Positions 22,997 through 36,178 of a DNA stretch of 64,000 nt are shown here, one piece after another (within the stretch, counting starts at the first letter, position 1; each line of letters begins with the position of its first letter). A program made the translations under genes and the position numbers. A model generated the notes under the pieces. The model did not search any database. It worked only from the letters and a program-made list of their open reading frames with translations, and was not told the DNA's origin. The DNA is from Tetrahymena thermophila SB210 (Eukaryota > Ciliophora > Oligohymenophorea > Hymenostomatida > Tetrahymenidae), in NCBI RefSeq assembly GCF_000189635.1, contig NW_002476569.1, forward strand, positions 312,727 to 376,726. The letters run 5' to 3'.

Positions 22997-25900
22997 TCAA
23001 CTTTTATCTTAGAAATAGGTAATATTCTTTTATCCCTCTTAAAATTCTTGATTTATTTATTCTTTATCAATATCATCACTATCTTCTATTTTATCATTTA
23101 TTTCTCCTTAAATATTTTAATTTATGTTTTATCCTTGGTCTGAGTTTTAAGGTGAAGAATTTTAATCATGCTCATTTACTTAAATATCTTATTGGTTAGG
23201 TGAACTTTAGATTTTAAACTTGCTTTTAGTTTAAATGAGGTTTTATTTTTATGAATAACAGATCAGCTTTCTGGAAGTGGTGTTTTAAGGTAAAGTCATG
23301 AAGTCATCTTTTGTATCTAATAAGAATTTATATTAAATAAATAAATAATTATGGCATTATTTTTTAATTAATATTTTTATAAAATGAATAATTAATTACC
23401 TATCTTCATTATATCAGTCTCAAATGTTATCTTATTATGATATAAATTTAGCTATTCTACTGTATCTTAATATTTATTATAAGGTGAATCTAATACAATT
23501 GAGACATTTTACTCTTCATGTTTACTTTCTTCCTCTCTCTTTTTAAAAAAGCTTATATTTTATATTTATAAATCTTCTTTCTACTTTTTTTATTGTTCCA
23601 TTTTTTACAAATCATTAATTATTTAGTTGTTGTTTTATTCTTCAAAAATATGCCTATATGATTCACCTAATTTCATTTAAAAATCATATTAATTACTTTT
23701 CAATTAAACAATTTTCGAAAATTTAAAAAATTACATAATTATTTTTAAATAGCATCTAAGAAAATTTTTTTCTTTTCTTATGGTTTTAGAGATAAAATCT
23801 TCTTAAAAATTGTCTAGAATTTCTATTTTATTTCAGGTTTAATTTATTCTTTTTCATTTTTATTAACAAATCTTTTAAAATAAGATATTCTTTTTGAAAG
23901 TGCTTCCACTACTCTGTGTATTATTGCCTTAATTTTGGGAATATAGCCTTTGATGATTTTGCTTAATATCTTATAAATAAACCAAGAATTCATAATTATA
24001 ATAATTCCAAATGAGGTATAAACGAAATAAAAGAAAGGGTTATCATACATAAATAAACCAAAAAGAACTGTCAAAGCACATACGTTTGTTGAATTAAAAT
24101 CTATTTCATTTATTTCTGGCTCTTTGTAGGGATGGATTATCAAAGAAAGAATACCATAAGCAGCAATAATGATAAAAACAAGTATTCCCTTTGTAATAAT
24201 GCTTTGAGAATAGAAATTCAAAACAAGAATTATTGCTAATTTCTCAGCCATCTTGACAAATTCCCAATAAAATGAATAATTTTAATATTCTTTATATAAA
24301 AATCCATATTTCAACTTAATTTCGCTAAATTCTAATTTATCTTTGTTTCTCCTTAGCAAAAAAAATAATATAGCAGGAATTATAAAAACCCAGAATAGTA
24401 GCATAGGAATAATAAGAGCCAAAATGTAGAATTAATGCTCTCTTGAATAGCAAACAAAAGATACATTAGATAGTATATAATTTGTATCACCTACTTATCT
24501 ACATGAGAGCAGAGCTACTATTTATGCAACTAAATCAGGCTAAATATAAATTATTAAAAACATAATCGCGGTTGTTAAAATATACCAAGGAAATTTGTAC
24601 TATTAGCCTTTACATTTTTTATAAATGTAATAGACAAGCAATAAGCTTAAAAATATTAGTATATAGACGAAAGGAATCATTAAAGAAAATAGAAGTCTAA
24701 GATAAATAATTGGAATACTTGAGTTTAAATCCTTTAAAGCACAATCAAGTGAACTCATAGTTTTATTAAGAGGCTGTCCAATTGTTTAAGGAAACTCAAA
24801 AATTCCTTTTAAATAAATATTTTTTTAATTGAAGAAAGTAACATTAAAATATTTAAAAATTTTTTAAAATAGAAATCAAAATATTCAAAAGGATTTTTTA
24901 TTTCAATAACCCATCATTCAAATAATATTAAAAATCATTGATTTATTCATTCATTTTTGAATGGAAATTCAATTTTTTTTATCCATTCAAATAATGAATA
25001 AATTTCTCTCTTCTGTTCTCAAAATATCACCCACAATAACTCAAATTAAAATAATAATAATTGATTTACCAGAAGGAATTGAAAGGTTAAAAGTTGCAAT
25101 AGATCCTACGATTTGTATGTAGTTAGTAAACATTTTAATTAAGATTCCTGAATTATCTTTATGTTTTATAAATTGTATTGAATTATTTTTTATGGGAGGT
25201 GATTACTAAGAAGATGCAAAATTTTTGCTTTATTATGAAATTTTAGAAAATATATTCTATTAAATTGAAAGAGTATTTCTCTTTTCTCTCAAGCTTTGAG
25301 ATTTTTTTCTGAGTAGAATATTTTTTTGTATTGCCAAAATTGCTACATTTTTTCTAATAACATCAACATCTCCTTTAATTGCTAAGCACATTGAAAGTAT
25401 AGTCCAAACTGTTACTAATATTAAAACCCAAACATTTCCTTTAATCTAATCACACCTTGTGCATGAATATTTTGCTGACTTCGCATAAGATTGCCCCCAA
25501 TACTCACCAAAAATCTTTTATAAATTAAAATCTTAAATATAAAATCAAATTAATTAATAAATTCACTTACATCACATTCTTCACAAAGAGCTCCAATATG
25601 ACCTTCATAACAAATATGATTTCCAAAGCTACCACCTACACAATTTTCTGGTAGATTAGAACAATCAATTAATAAATTGCTTGTATTACTTTTTCTCCAA
25701 TATCCAGAATTAGCTACTATATTTGTTCCTCCATAGCATGTAGCTCCCTAAGGACATTCTAAGCAATTAGAAACATCAAAAGAGTAATAATTTTAAGGAC
25801 ATATTTAACACTCAGTTACCTAATTTAGATTATTAATTTTTTCTCCAGGACCACATAGTCTGAAATTAATAAGAATATTAAAAGTGTAATTTTAGATGAA

Positions 25901-28900
25901 TTTTTGTGTTTTTTAATCTAATATGTAAATCTATTAAGAAGTAAAAGATATATTAGCTGATGTACCTGGAGTACCTATGATATTTATATTACTAAATTTA
26001 AAGGCTTGCAAATTTTCATCATATTTTGCAAAAAGATCTCCACTTAGAGAATATGAGGATAAATCTTTGGTTTCTGGATCAAAATTAACATTAACTTAAT
26101 ATGTATTGTAATCATCTGAAGTGATTGGATAAATTAATTCATTTTTATTATTCAGTAACACAAATTAAATCTCAGATATATTAGCTCCACTCCTGAAATT
26201 GTTTATTACTATTTAGTCTTTTTATACTACCCCATTATTAAGGTATATAAATTAATCAATATTCTTTACTCTCATCTGTGAAGGATATGAAATATCATCT
26301 TTTCCATAAATCAAAATAGTATTATTAGTGATTATATTGCTTTCTTAAGTGTCTACAGATAAATTTTATTGATAAATACCTCCTCCAATACTCGCTTTGT
26401 TGTTGATTATTTTTGAATTCTTCATTTTGATATTTTAAAAAGCAGAATTTAATATTTAAGAATCAACATACAGAGAACCTCCTCTGGTATTGCAAGAATT
26501 TTCAATAAAGGTTGTTTGGTCTATAATCATAGAAAATTTCTAATTTAATTAAAAAAACAAATGATAAAATGTAAATATGATATAATTCTTAAAATTACAT
26601 CATTTTAAAAAGCATTTAGATATAAAGCTCCTCCATCATTTTAAGAAAAGCAATTTTAAAATTAAGTATTTGATATTTTGTTGGTATCATTAATTCCTTG
26701 AATAAATAAAGCGCCTCCAAATGTCGACTATATTTATATTTTTTTAAAAAATTGTTAATTTGAAATAAGGTTGATTTTGATCATTAAAAAAAAGTTTAAG
26801 GGCTACAAAATAAGCCTCCGAATAGGTAGAGGGATCCCTTAATTAATGAGAAGTTAGAGTATTTAAAAAATATTTACCTAAATTTCTTAGAAAACTGTGC
26901 TATCAATATTTAACGTACCTTTTGAAACTTAAATAGCTCCACCATTACAGTTAGAATTGCATATAATATTAGAGAAAAGGCTATCTTAACTTATATTTAT
27001 AATTGATTGTGATGTTATAATCAAAGAAGAAGAGGAAGTTTAAGGTGTTTTATAAACATCTTATTAAATTAATCTTTTTTAAGAAAGTGTTTAGCTAATG
27101 TTTTTAAATATTATTGAAGAAAGCTCTAATTAGCTTTAGATTGAATAAATTACACTTGTTGTAAATGAAGAATTTAGTAAGTGTGTATTACTTATTTTTA
27201 TTTAAGAATTTTAAGAGTTGATTAATAAAGGAAAAGTTGCTTATAGAGATTCAATTTAAAGGTTTGTAAAGTTACATTTATCAATACTTAAATTTGAATT
27301 TTATAAATTAGTTAGTGTTGATTGCTAAGAAACACCTGTTTTATTAATGTATTAACTAAAAGATATTTGGTTTGAGCTGAATTCCTCTGATAAAATTTAT
27401 TTTATGTTCTAAAATAATATATTAGTGTTAACTACGTCAATGAAGTAGCTATCTGAAACTCCCTTTACATTTTTAATATATCCTCCTTAAAATTAAATAG
27501 TATTTCTCTTATCAGATTATTGATGAGTATATTTTCTATTATTTAAAAAAAATAGTTTTATTTAAATTAAAAAAATTATCAATCTTAAGTTCATTTAAAT
27601 TATAAACATTTAGTTTTAATTTTTCCTAATTTGAAATATTGTTTTTAAACGAAATTTACTGTTATGCTAGAGTTGAAGCACTATCCATTAGAGTATACAA
27701 ATTACTGAATTGACAATTGTCACAATTTAGATTCAGAATCTAACCTCCATCATCTATGAAAATAGCACTACCATCCATTTAAGAATATCCTTCACTAAAT
27801 ATAGAATTAGTAAAATTAAGGTTTAATTGATCACCAAAGCTGGTTAAATAAAGAAAACCACCTTTAGATGCTGTAGCTTTAGAGAAATTACTATTCAAAA
27901 TAGTTATATTATGAGCCTTAGCATTTATCATACTTCCTTAAGAGTTGAATAAAGACAAAGACTAATCATCTGTAAAAGTAGAATTATTAAAAGTGACATT
28001 CTCTATGATTAACTCATGAGTCTAAATATAGGCAAAACCATATAAGGAGTTACTATAGGAATCCAAAAATTAAGAATTTGTAATAATTATAGAACCAACA
28101 TAATTTAAAATATATAATGCTGTGCTTGAAAAGGTTAGAGTGTAATCTACGCTCTTCAAAAATATATTCTAAAATATACAATTGTCTAATTCTACCTAGA
28201 TTTAATAACCACTAACTATCTACAAAGGTATAGCTTAAGTATTTACACCATTTTAATATAAATATAAATCACTAAAAAAACAATCAGTTATGGTAACATT
28301 TGCTTATTAAATATCGCTATTTAATATAGATATCAGGTTTGTATCTTGAGCCTTTTTGTTAATAATTTAAATTTAGGTAAAGTTAGCTAACTATACTTCT
28401 TTGATTTGTAAGCAACCTGCTGTATTTTTGTTAGATATTTGATTAATATAATTATTATTATTTATACAAGAAAATCCATTGATAAAGACTTAGTTTGCTT
28501 TCTCTATTAACCCAAGCTAAATGTCAAAATGATCAGTTAAGGAGGTATTTTATATCTAAAAATTGGCAATTTTACTAGTTTAAAAGTATTAGGCTATATT
28601 TAAATCTTATGCGCTTTGCTAAGATAACTAGTTATTTATAAATTAAACATTATTTAAAATCAGTTCATGAGAAGGGGATTATCTCATTGAATAAAATGCA
28701 TCAAAAAATATGTAAGTGGTTCTTGCTTAAAAAGTATTATTTTAAACTAATATATTGCTAAATGAGAAAATTTGATTGGGTTGGGTTAGAGTTGTAGCAG
28801 TTGAAAAAATTGATTTCTTGCAAAATTAATTATTGCTTATAAGCACACCATCAACTGTATATAATCCAGCTGAGAAAAGAACAGATGTAGTATCTTCTTC

Positions 28901-31900
28901 TACTTAGTTATTGTTAATAGAACATATATTATTTGATATAGTAAGATTAGCTATTTTAGCTTGAATATTAGATTACTACTATAAAAAGCTAAATGTTTAA
29001 CCCAAAGTAGAATTAACAATCGAAATGTTAAATAATTCAATCTGTTTATTATTAAATTAATATAATTTTAAAAGATGAATAATAATACAAAGTAAAATTA
29101 CCTAAGTAGAATTAAAAGTGCTGATAACGAATTAGTGGTTTGTGAAATCTTCTTATACTATTTCATATTTCTAAACTTGCAATTAAGTTTATTAAATTAA
29201 TATTGATTAACAACTCTTAGTAAAAGATGTTGAAATGAGTTTGAATTATTAGATATTATTAATGATTACTCCTTTATATATATTCTAAAATATCAATCCA
29301 CAATTTGTTGATATAGTGTCCAATCCATAATATATTACAATATCTTACAACCTAATTTAGTAATAGTTCTACAAGCTCAAAGTGTTTTGGTATTATAAAC
29401 TTGCATAGATTCCAGGTTAGCTACTCTAAAATGTCAACGAGATAATTTTGTTGAAATAAAAATTCATCAGATTTGGATTTAAGTTCAAAAAGTAACCTGG
29501 TTCAATAGAAAAATTTACATCCATATTTGACACTCCATTTATTATTTATTGGTAATATTGAGCCTAATTTAATAATTAAATAAATTAGTAAATTAATTAG
29601 ATTTATTTTTTTGATTTTATTTTGGTACAAATTTTGAAAAATAATTGACTTATAAACTAAAAATATTTTGAAATTAATTCACAAAAACTAAGAAAATAAA
29701 AAAAATATATATATTTCAGAGCAGAAATCCAAAGAAATCATACTTTCATCATAGCAATAAGAAAATTCTGAGATGTTGTAAATGGTTAGCTTGCAGAACC
29801 TTTACCATATAGTCCTTTTTCATCATACTAATTAGTAGCATTAAAGTTATAATTTTAAGTACATTAAGTACAGAGGCTAGAATCAGATAAGCAATCTTAG
29901 ATTGAGTAAAAAATATTACCCATACCATATTAAACCCAAATTGTATAATCGTTGAGCATATCTATGTATATAAGTTTATCATAAATTTATTTTTATTGTA
30001 TCTACAAAAATAAGTCAAACTAAAGAGAAATCGTGTTAAATTTGTAGATAAAAGCAATTCCTTAATTATAATCCCCTATAGCTACTAATTATGGTTTTGA
30101 AAAAGCTTTTAATGCCAAAGGTTAGCTACTTAAAGTTAATAACTTTTAATAATTTCCAGTTTAAAGATCAAAAGAATAAGCATTGTTATCATCACAAGAA
30201 ATTATCAAAAATTTTGAATTTTCATAGTAAAAAATATCTCCAATTTAAGAATTCTTGCATATACCTATCAGTTAAATTATAATTTTTAAAATCATACTAT
30301 TTAGAATTTAAAGTATCTAAAATAGATAATAAATAATAAAAATTAGATACATAAAAACCTCAATCTTTCATCCTTTGCAAAAATAAAATATTGAATTTTT
30401 AAAATTAATGGATCTTTTTTTCTATTCTCAAATATTTTTTGAATAGGAATTTAATTGAATTGAAAAGTATTACAGTAAATAATTAAAAAGATATTTTAAA
30501 ATTTTATTTTATAAAATGTTGAAAATAGTAAGTAAGTTATTAATAAATTAAATTTACTGAATTTTATAGAGTATTTAAATGGTATAGTCTGTATGCTTAA
30601 ATCCCATGAATAGATAGTACCTTAATTATCTATTCCTATTAGCTCTAAGTTATTAAAATTCTCTAAGGAGGCAATTGCAAATGCTGTTTAAATTGATCTA
30701 ACATCAGATTAATCAGTTGTTAGATTATACCTCTCGGTTGTAGACAAGCAATTGATAAGTTGAAAGAGATAGTTTTCTGTACTGGCTTTAGCAGGAAAAG
30801 CTAATGCTACCCAAATTTTTCCATTTAAATAGTAAGGATCTAAATTTTAATTAACATTTGACCAAGTTAATCCAAAAGAAGATGTAATATTAGCAACCTT
30901 TTTTTAAAAATATTAAACTTAACATAAATAAATATAAATATTTATTACGTATGCTGTTTGATTAAGTGGGTATATGGGAAATATTTAGATTAAGCTTTGC
31001 TAAAATTATCCATTTACTGTGTTGCTTTTAATAAAATACCAATCAAAAATATTCTTTATTTAATAAAAGCTTCCATAATCTAAATTCACAGTTTAACTAA
31101 ATTTAGATTTTTATGTACCAGGATTATATATTCCAAAGTTACCTCTTTCATAAAGTAATAGTTAATCTGAAGTTAGAAGAACAAATCTATCAGTTTAGCC
31201 TGACTATTATCTAATAAATCTCCTACTATAGTAGTCTCCATAAAAATCTAAATTTTAAATTAATAAATTTATTTTTATTTTATTAAAATATTTTATATCT
31301 TACATAGATTAAATGTCAGCTCAAAGGTTTAGTAGTTAAAGATACTCACGTAATAACTGGAAGATATTAAGAAGATTGTGCTTTCTTCTAATTAATTCCA
31401 TCTTGTTTAACTTAAGATACCTACTTAACCCCCAAAGTAAAGTTAGATAGAAGAAAAATCACTATTAAACTACAAATAAGCATAATATGCAGTATTTTGT
31501 ACTCCTAACCAAAGAAAAGGATATGAAGAGCCATTATAATTATAGTAAACAAATTTTATACTTATAATTACATCATTTGTCTTATATCCATTTAATGCTT
31601 TAAATAAATAAATAAGTATTTCATTAATAAAAAATATTAAGTTAATTATATATACAATAAATCGTTAAATAAATTACAAGTTTTTAAAAGAGTTTTGTAA
31701 AGTCCCTTTTTGATGTCAATTATTTTTACTGCTATAATCTCTAAAGATTTTCCAGCGATAAATATGATATCTTGAGTTGGGTGCTTTGTGAAACATCTAT
31801 AAGCATCACTTTTTTAGACAACTTATGCTATTTATATTTATAAAAATTTTAATTCTACTTTTTTTAATTAATGTTAAGAAAATTACAATCTGGAATATAT

Positions 31901-32674
31901 CCATAAAATGAATAGCTAAGAGATTATAGATCTATTCCCCAAGTAATTACACCCATATCATTTGTAGTTAATATTATATTATCGCCACTGCTAAGTGCAT
32001 ATATATTGGAATAATATTGTACAAGATAAAAATTATCTGGAAAGGTTTTAAGTTAATTTGTGTTATCCATAACTTAAACAATTTTTTACTTTACGAAGTC
32101 AAATATATTCAATATGTTATAAGCTTTAGTAAGGATAATCAAGTTTGTATTTTTTATAATCTGAATAGACTATAACAAAGGAATAGAAAAAGAACTCAGA
32201 ACATTTAGAGTATAAGGATCTGCAAAGATAAGATTACCGAAATTTGCAACTACGATTTAGTCAATTGCAGAGACATATTACATTTCTAATATATAATAGT
32301 CGGCTATTAATTTGTTAATAATATTTTAGTTAAGAAGTAAAAAAAGAAGTTTAAAATAATTATTTTACCTTTAATAACATTGATGATTTCTCCAGAACTG
32401 GATGACATATCATTGTAGTAAACTATACTTGAATCTTAATTAATAGAATTTACTGTATTAATTAAGAGTAAATTAGTTTATGGTATTCTTAGAAAGTTTC
32501 TTACTATAAAACCTTACATATTCTAAGGATCTATTAATTTTTATTAAAATAAGCTTGAATAAGAAATTTTTTTCTGAAACTCTATGAATTACTTTGGTAT
32601 ATCTGCAAAAGAGGACATTATTATCCAAATATGAAATTAAAGATAGAGATTAAGGTTATGAATAGGTACTTCAT
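22997..32674 (-). CDS. Giant multi-domain membrane protein, copy A (2641 aa, 17 exons)
   Basis: Exons 5' to 3': 32593-32674, 32369-32530, 31887-32303, 31678-31827, 31346-31597, 30949-31247, 30558-30897, 29744-30264, 29102-29563, 27660-29041, 26878-27535, 26599-26727, 25571-26539, 25070-25514, 23735-24805, 23400-23666, 22997-23316. They sum to 7926 nt, all joins keep frame, and all introns are GT..AG. Residues 1-17 (MKYLFITLISIFNFIFG) are a signal peptide. About 30-570 are beta-rich with WD-like pieces (VVANFGNLIFADP, IYSWDLS) and may form a propeller. About 750-1740 show pectin-lyase-like beta-helix turns (GGFLYL, GGALFIQG, GGALYLNA, GGSLYVDS). About 1845-1961 are Cys-rich (CQICPQNYYSFD, CLECPQGATCYGG, GALCEECD). 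Membrane segments lie near 1968-1987, 2122-2151, 2163-2178, 2215-2240, 2276-2313 and 2332-2368 (seven or eight in all). The tail is Gln-rich. Likely a surface adhesion or receptor protein; ligand unknown. Confidence 0.88.
26728..26877 (-). mobile_element. Intron 11 of copy A with remnant of palindromic element
   Basis: The intron keeps the right half of the palindromic element seen complete in copies B and C: the part from 'gggctac' through 'gcctcc..gagg' to 'tcccttaattaatgag' (about 26799-26853). The left terminal repeat is absent, so the intron is 150 nt instead of about 250. Confidence 0.5.
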
Positions 32675-33669
32675 ATTATTTATTAGTTTTTATTTTATAT
32701 TTGTTAATTGATTTCTTTTTTTAAAATAATTTATTTTGGTTTTTTTTTATGGGCTAATGGTAATTTATTTTTAAACAATATTTATTACTAAGTTTTTATT
32801 ATAATTATTCAGATTAAATTAATCGCTTTTTAAATTGAGTAAATCATTTAATAATAATTTATTTGATAATCTACAAACCATAAAGAACTAAAAGTAGTTT
32901 AATCAAATTTTGATAATGAATAATTTTAAGCAACCAATTTTTTTTTATTTTAATTTTAAAACTAGTAAACAAATTGAGGTTCTCACTAGTAAAATCCACA
33001 TTAAATTAAAAAAAAAGTATTGTTTTCAAATATTTATAATCATATTTCATTGTTGCTAATAAAAAAAATAGAATATTTCTAAGTATCTTTATTCACTGTT
33101 AATATCACATATTGGTTTATATTAAATTAGATTTTTGATGCCTTTTTTGAGTTATTAATTGGTTTAATATTATATAAATTCCGTATGAATTATTTATTTA
33201 TTTATTTATGGCTAGTAAAAGGAATTAAGAGTGCATGCGTTTTATTTACTAGTTAATTTTTTATAAAATAACTCTTCATCAATCATTTCATAATTTGATA
33301 AATTCTAATCTAATTATTTATTTTGAGCTAGTAAAAAGAAATCAGATGCAAATTACCTTTTTTGAAATTATTCTAAGTTACTGGTAAAAAAGCACTAAAA
33401 TTCTAAGTAAAAAGTTTTTAATTTATATATATTAAATAGTATATAGACAATAATTAATATTAAATTTCTATTATAAATCTGATACTCCTTTTACAAATAT
33501 TTAGTCAATGTTTTTTTGATGTTTATATTTATCAAAATAGTTTATTTTAGTTGGATTATAAGCTAAACCAAGTTTATTTAATATCTGTTTAGTTATAGAA
33601 AAATAATTAATTAGCTTATCATTTTGAGGAATTTAATTATTATTTACAGATTAGTGACAAATTAATGTC

Positions 33670-33722
<53 letters not shown>

Positions 33723-34299
33723 AAATTACTTGAATAAATATGTATCAAATTTAATTTTATCCATACGAAAGTAAACTCATTTTTATAATATAAAATTGTA
33801 TTTGTTTAGTTATTATAAAATTCTTACTTAGTTTTTCGTATCAAATTACTTTCAAAAGTAAAAATTTAGTTAGATTTTTTGAAAGGAAGAAAGTCAGTCA
33901 CAGCTGATCAAAAATTTTGAATTTATATTTTAATAATTATTACTATCAAGTAATACTCTTTGATTTTGTTAAAAAAAAACACAAAAAATTAATAATCTTA
34001 CTTCTTAAAAATAAGTACTTATAATAAAATAGCGAATAAATTTGTTTCAATATTTTATTTTAAGCTAGTACCTAATCAAATAAAATTTTGATTATAAACC
34101 TCAAAAATATCTAAAAATAACTCTTTAAACCATTTAAATAAAAAGTTAAATTTTAAATAAATAAATATACCATAATAAAAAAATTAATATTTTTTCCTTT
34201 TTAATAAAATATCATAAAGAGTATATAATAAAATATAAAATACTTATTAATAAAATAAGTAAAGCATCATTTATTCAAGAGTAATTTATTATATAAATA
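32675..34299. promoter_or_regulatory. Spacer A/B: presumed promoter of copy A and 3' flank of copy B
   Basis: No gene recognised. The stretch about 33080-33960 (0.4-1.3 kb upstream of the copy A start) is similar to 44515-45350 and 57617-58460 at the same distance from copies B and C, including 'cattcactgttaatatca'. About 34180-34299 is the conserved 3' flank of copy B. A (CAA)18 run lies inside this spacer. Confidence 0.55.
33669..33722. repeat. (CAA)18 microsatellite
   Basis: Eighteen uninterrupted CAA units in the A/B spacer. The corresponding places upstream of copies B and C lack it, so it expanded after the duplications. Confidence 0.95.
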
Positions 34300-36145
34300 T
34301 CAACTTTTATCTTAGAAATATGTAACATTCTTTTATCCCTCTTAAAATTCTTGATTTATTTATTCCTTATCAATATCATCACTATCTTCTATTTTATCAA
34401 TTATTTATCCTTAAATAATTTAACTTATGTTTTATCCTTGGTCTGAGTCTTAAGATTGAGGACTTTAATCTTGCTCATGTACTTAATTATCTTATTAGCT
34501 AGGTGTACTTTTGATTTTAAACTTGCTTTTAGTTTAAATGAGGTTTTATTTTTATTAATAATAGATAAGCTTTCTGGAATTGGCGTCTTAAGGCAAAGAT
34601 ATGAAGTCCTCTTTTGTATCTAATAAGAATTTATTTTAAATAAATAAATAAATAAGGGATGATTTTTTAATGAATAGTTTGAAAAATTGAATAATTGATT
34701 ACCTATCTTCATAATATCAGTCTCAAATGTTAACTTATTATCATAATATTTTAGCTATTCTACTGTATCTTAATATTTAGAAAAAGGTGAATCTATTACA
34801 ATTGAGACATTTTATTCATCCTATTTATTTTCTTCTCTCTTTTTAAAAGAGTTTTCATTTTATATTTATAAATCTTCTGACTAGATTTTTTATTGTTCAT
34901 TAATTTACAACTCATTAGTTTTCTAGTTGCTGTTTTACTCTTCAAAAATATGTCTATATGATTCACCTAATTTCATTTAAAAATCATTTAAATTACTTTT
35001 CAATTAAAAATTTTCTTAAATATTTAAAATTAAAAAAATTACATAATTATTTTTAAATAGCATCCAAGAAAATTTTTTTCTTTTCTTATGGTTTTAAAGA
35101 TAAAATCTTCTTAAAAATTGTCTAGAATTTCTATTTTATTTCAGGTTTAATTTATTCTTTTTCATTTTTTTTAACAAATCTTTTAAAATAAGATATTCTT
35201 TTTGACAGTGATTCCACTGCTCTGTGTATTACTGCCTTAATTTTCGGGATATAGCCTTTGATGATTTTGCTTAATATCTTACAAATAAACCATGAATTCA
35301 TAATTATAATAATTCCAAATGAGGTATAGACGAAATAAAAGAAAGGGTTATCATACATAAATAAACCAAAAAGAACAGTCAAAGCACAAACATTTGTTGA
35401 ATTAAAATCTATTTCATTTATTTCTGTCTCTTAGTAGGGATGGATTATCAAAGTAAGAATACCATAGGCAGCAATAATGATAAAAACAAGTATTCCTTTT
35501 GTAACAATACTTTGAGAATAGAAATTCAAGACAAGAATAATTGCTAATTTCTCAGCCATCTTGATAAATTCCCAATAAAATGCATAATTTTAATATTCTT
35601 TATATAAAAATCCATATTTCAACTTAATTTCGCTAGATTCTAATTTATCTTTGTTTCTCCTTAACAGGAAAAAAAATATAGCAGGAATTATAAAAACCCA
35701 AAGTAGTAGCATAGGAATAATAAGAGCCAAAATGTAGAATTAATGTTCTCTGGAATAGCAAACAAAGGAAACATTAGATAGTATATAATTTGTATCACCT
35801 ACTTATCTACACGAGAGCAGAGCAATTATTTAGGCAACTAAATCAGGCTAAATATAAATTATTAAAAACATAATTGCAGTTGTTAAAATATACCAAGGAA
35901 ATCTTATCTATTAGCCTTTACATTTTTTACAATTTTTGAAAATATAATAGACAAGCAATAAACTTAAAAATATCAATATATAGACTAAAGGAATCATTAA
36001 AGAAAACAAAAGTCTAAGATAAATAATAGGAATACTTGAGTTTAAATCCTTTAAAGCACAATCAAGAGAACTCATAGTTTTATTAAGAGGCTGTCCAATT
36101 GTTTAAGGAAACTCAAAAATTCCTTTTAAATAAAAATTTATTTTA

Positions 36146-36178
<33 letters not shown>

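Noticed and set aside
23844..24251. Separate small membrane-protein gene on the - strand (also 35152-35382 and 48006-48212)
   Set aside because: These are pieces of exon 15 of the giant genes, cut at TAA/TAG codons that encode Gln.
33669..33722. Poly-Gln/Asn coding stretch from (CAA)18
   Set aside because: Lies in the spacer between copies A and B with no start codon, splice context or conserved frame around it; the equivalent spacers lack it.
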